From NCBI GenBank assembly GCA_021823945.1, contig JAKALW010000047.1:1-7997 (forward strand): 7,997 bases of DNA. Reading direction: 5' to 3'. Position numbers and translations under genes: made by a program. The DNA comes from Microcaldota archaeon (lineage in GTDB: Archaea > Micrarchaeota > Micrarchaeia > Anstonellales > VGKX01). A model generated the notes under the pieces. That model searched no databases. It had not been told where the DNA came from and was given only the letters and a program-made list of their open reading frames with translations. Shown piece by piece: positions 5,834 to 7,997 of this stretch (the first letter of the stretch is position 1; each line of letters begins with the position of its first letter).

Positions 5834-7324
5834 TTACTTTGGGGCTTTTCCTGTTTTCTGCAGGTATTTATTATAGCTCTCAGACAGCCTGATTTTTTGT
5901 ACGAGCTTGTTGTCGACCTGCCCCGGGCTTGTGAGCCTTTGCGCGTCTAGTATCCCGTCCAGCTCCTTTTCTGAAGCAAGGCCGTATGACATGACCAGTT
6001 CCCTTGCTGGCTTGCCGGATTTCAATGATTCCTTGACTATTTCGGCAACGGCCTGGTAGCCAAGGTATGGGTTCAGTGCCGTGGCAAGCACGTAAGTCCT
6101 GTCCATGTTGGACTTGCAAACGTCAAGGTCGTATTCGAGCCCGCTTGCGCATTTCCTGTCAAGAAGCGCGCACGCCATTTCAGTGCCTTTGAGCATTTCA
6201 ATCAGGTTCTTTGCCACAAGCGGCGTGAGCACGTTTAGCTGGAGCTGGCCGGACATTGTGGCCTGCTCAATGGCGTGCTCCTTTGCAATCATGTCCCTTG
6301 CAATTATCTCGACTGCCTCGGGAACTGAGGGGTTTATCTTTCCCGGCATTATTGACGAGCCGGGCTCGACTTCCGGCAGGACTATTTCAGCAATGCCCGC
6401 CTTTGGCCCGGACATGAGAATTTTCATGTCATTTGCCACCTTGACAAGCGTGGCGTTGAGGCGCTTCAGTGCGGACGCGTAGCCCAGGATTGGATTGAGC
6501 ATTGATATGCCGGCATGCATGTTTTTTGCCGGGATTATGTCCTCCCTTGTTAATTTTGACAGCTGGGCGCAGACGTTTGCGGAGAATTCCGGGTGCGCCG
6601 CAATGCCCGTCCCAAGCGCTGTCCCGCCAAGCGGGATTTCAAGCATTTCTTTCCTTGCAATTCCAAGCGCCGCAATGTCCGACCTTATCGAATCCGACCA
6701 TGCCATGATTTCCTGGCTTATGCCTATTGGGACGGCGTCCTGCAGGTGAGTCCTGCCCACCTTGACCCTGCCCTCGTACTTCTTGGCCTTGGCCTCAAGC
6801 GTGGCGCACAGCTCCTCCGCCGATTTTCTCACCCCTATGGACAGGTCGAGGGCGGCAAGCCTTAGCGCGGTCGGGCCAAGGTCATTTGAGGACTGGCACA
6901 TGTTCACGTCATTATTGGGATGCACGTGCCTGTACGAGCCCAAAGGCGCTCCCATGATTTCATTTGCCCTGTTGGCAATGACTTCGTTCACGTTCATGTT
7001 GAATGGCGTGCCTGCGCCCGCCTGGTAGAACCCTAGCGGGAATTCAGAGTCGAATTTGCCTGAAAGCGCCTCTGCGCACGCCTTCTCTATTGAGGATTTC
7101 CTGCCCCCGTCAAGAATGCCGCAGGCATTGTTCGCCCGGGCGCACACGAGCTTCATTTTCACGTATATCCCGTAATAGTATAATGAATTTGCATCCGCGC
7201 CCTGCCCGAAAGTTTCGAGCGCGCGCTGGGTGAAGGAGCCCCAGTACCTGCCCTGCTCGATTTTAATTTCGCCAAGCGCGTCCTTCTCAGTCCTCGCCTG
7301 CATCGCCTGTTTTGAATTCACCAT
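5834..7324 (-). CDS. Aspartase/fumarase superfamily lyase (aspartate ammonia-lyase or class II fumarase)
   Basis: A homotetrameric cytosolic lyase that either removes ammonia from L-aspartate to give fumarate, or interconverts fumarate and malate. Reading from ATG 7324 (496 residues), the conserved blocks are GAGTPFNMNVNEVIANRA at about 103-120, HPNNDVNMCQSSND at 135-148, GRTHLQDAVPI at 190-200, and the signature loop GSSIMPGKINP at 322-332 with the catalytic serine at about 323. The length is in the usual range of about 460-500. Substrate is unresolved: DAVPI and NPSVPEAV look aspartase-like, while QSSND, NMNVNEVIANRA and GGTALGTGIAAHPEF look fumarase-like. GTG 7333 would add three residues and sits almost at the predicted transcription start, so the ATG is preferred. 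The gene is transcribed divergently from the reductase gene and ends tail to tail with the membrane-protein gene, so it is a single-gene unit. Confidence 0.9.
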   Translation of the reverse strand: MVNSKQAMQARTEKDALGEIKIEQGRYWGSFTQRALETFGQGADANSLYYYGIYVKMKLVCARANNACGILDGGRKSSIEKACAEALSGKFDSEFPLGFYQAGAGTPFNMNVNEVIANRANEIMGAPLGSYRHVHPNNDVNMCQSSNDLGPTALRLAALDLSIGVRKSAEELCATLEAKAKKYEGRVKVGRTHLQDAVPIGISQEIMAWSDSIRSDIAALGIARKEMLEIPLGGTALGTGIAAHPEFSANVCAQLSKLTREDIIPAKNMHAGISMLNPILGYASALKRLNATLVKVANDMKILMSGPKAGIAEIVLPEVEPGSSIMPGKINPSVPEAVEIIARDMIAKEHAIEQATMSGQLQLNVLTPLVAKNLIEMLKGTEMACALLDRKCASGLEYDLDVCKSNMDRTYVLATALNPYLGYQAVAEIVKESLKSGKPARELVMSYGLASEKELDGILDAQRLTSPGQVDNKLVQKIRLSESYNKYLQKTGKAPK

Positions 7325-7354
7325 AAATACCACAATTGCCGCCGCGCTTTAGCC

Positions 7355-7361
7355 ATAATAT
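7355..7361 (-). promoter_or_regulatory. TATA box of the lyase gene
   Basis: On the minus strand the sequence reads GGCATATTATGG, with core ATATTAT. Its centre lies about 26 bases before position 7332, predicting a start about 8 bases ahead of ATG 7324. Confidence 0.5.
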
Positions 7362-7440
7362 GCCTGGCTGCGAGCGATTTTCCCTGAAAAAGCAGTTTTC
7401 TCTCTGGATTGTAATCTATTTAAATTGTGTTTATCAAATA

Positions 7441-7493
7441 AATGCCAATCTGGCTTGTTAAATTCAATACTTATAGCCTTAACATTTGGCATT
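7441..7493. promoter_or_regulatory. Nested inverted repeats around the reductase promoter
   Basis: AATGCCAA (7441-7448) is mirrored by TTGGCATT (7486-7493), and inside them TGTTAA (7456-7461) is mirrored by TTAACA (7479-7484). The candidate TATA box lies between the arms. This could be an operator or DNA-bending site for the divergent lyase/reductase spacer. The two dyads are not exactly co-centred, so a simple symmetric operator is uncertain. Confidence 0.4.
7471..7476 (+). promoter_or_regulatory. Candidate TATA box of the reductase gene
   Basis: TTATAG is centred about 34 bases before ATG 7508, which predicts transcription starting near 7500 with a leader of only some 8 bases. A second A/T-rich element, ATTTAAAT (about 7418-7425), is farther upstream and would give a longer leader. 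Confidence 0.4.
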
Positions 7494-7507
7494 ATGGAGT
7501 TGTGTTT

Positions 7508-7997
7508 ATGGAATTCGAAGCGAATTACGATGTCATCATTGCGGGCGCGGGGCCGGCAGGCTCTGCCTTGGCGCAGTTTTTGGGCAGGGCGGGCAAGAAA
7601 GTCCTGCTCCTTGACAAGGCCAAGTTCCCGCGCGACAAGACGTGCGGCGACGCGGTCGGCGGCAAGTCCGCCCATGTCATGAAGGAGCTTGGGATATACG
7701 GCGAGATGGAGAAACTCCCGCACGCGAAGGTCACGGGCGTGCTTTTCTCAAGCCCGAAAGGCACCATGCTCCAAATCCCCTTCCCATCCGGCAAGGACGG
7801 GAAAATCATTCCAGGCTATGTTTGCAAAAGGATGCATTACGACAATTTCATGTTCGAGCAGGCGAAGAAGCACAAATCCGTAACAACAATGGAGAATTTC
7901 AAGGTAACGGACCTCGTGTTTGACAATGGCACTGTCGTCGGCGTAAAGGGCATTGACGCGCAATCCAGGAAGGAGCGCGTTTTCGGCGCCAAGATAG
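7508..7997 (+). CDS. Geranylgeranyl reductase family flavoprotein, N-terminal part (runs off window)
   Basis: An FAD-dependent oxidoreductase of the geranylgeranyl reductase family. In archaea such enzymes saturate the double bonds of the geranylgeranyl chains of membrane ether lipids; family members also act on other isoprenoids. The visible 163 residues begin MEFEANYDVIIAGAGPAGSA, with the dinucleotide-binding GxGxxG at residues 13-18, an acidic residue ending the second strand (LLLDKA), the family signature PRDKTCGDAVG at about 45-55, and the conserved GYVCKRMHYDNFMFEQA stretch at about 103-119. The family is typically about 400 residues, so more than half, including the substrate pocket, is beyond the edge. 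ATG 7508 is chosen because it directly precedes the nucleotide-binding strand and follows a suitable TATA box. ATG 7494 is in another frame. Confidence 0.9.
   Translation, partial: MEFEANYDVIIAGAGPAGSALAQFLGRAGKKVLLLDKAKFPRDKTCGDAVGGKSAHVMKELGIYGEMEKLPHAKVTGVLFSSPKGTMLQIPFPSGKDGKIIPGYVCKRMHYDNFMFEQAKKHKSVTTMENFKVTDLVFDNGTVVGVKGIDAQSRKERVFGAKI

Noticed and set aside
7349..7809. Minus-strand ORFs over the lyase/reductase spacer and the reductase gene
   Set aside because: They lie antisense to a clear FAD-binding reductase reading frame and carry no domain signature.

Overview
The window looks archaeal, and a DPANN-type lineage is the most likely source. The signs are a stand-alone Dph2 of the archaeal type, a geranylgeranyl-reductase-family flavoprotein as used for archaeal lipids, TATA-type promoters set so close to ATG codons that transcripts would be leaderless or nearly so, and a large Asn/Ser/Thr-rich surface protein with a LamG domain. 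The phylum assignment is inference; no rRNA or ribosomal protein is present to settle it.

Layout, left to right. Positions 1-114 are the right end of an IS200/IS605-type (IS605 or IS1341-like) TnpB element: the last codons of a probable tnpB, then a GC-rich hairpin and a GGAGGAGGTCA end. Immediately after it, in open frame and with no start codon of its own at the junction, comes the 3' part of a LamG-domain surface protein gene (116-1885). The element therefore appears to have inserted into that gene and split it. The first bases of the split gene would be the guide of the TnpB omega RNA. A 180-bp spacer with a repeated TTGCACGCGTT motif follows. Then come dph2 (2066-2971), a circularly permuted RbgA/YlqF-like GTPase (3152-4009) and a protein with a signal sequence, one membrane span, a long Pro/Ala/Lys linker and a probable cytoplasmic winged helix (4149-5822). 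On the opposite strand, meeting that gene tail to tail, is an aspartase/fumarase-family lyase (5834-7324). Divergent from the lyase is the start of a geranylgeranyl-reductase-family flavoprotein (7508 to the window edge).

The genes do not form an operon. Each is preceded by its own spacer of about 130-185 bp, most with a recognisable TATA-like box. They look like independent housekeeping units: translation-factor modification (Dph2), probable ribosome assembly (GTPase), central carbon/nitrogen metabolism (lyase) and lipid saturation (reductase). Two items stand out: the TnpB-interrupted surface gene and the membrane-anchored putative winged-helix protein.
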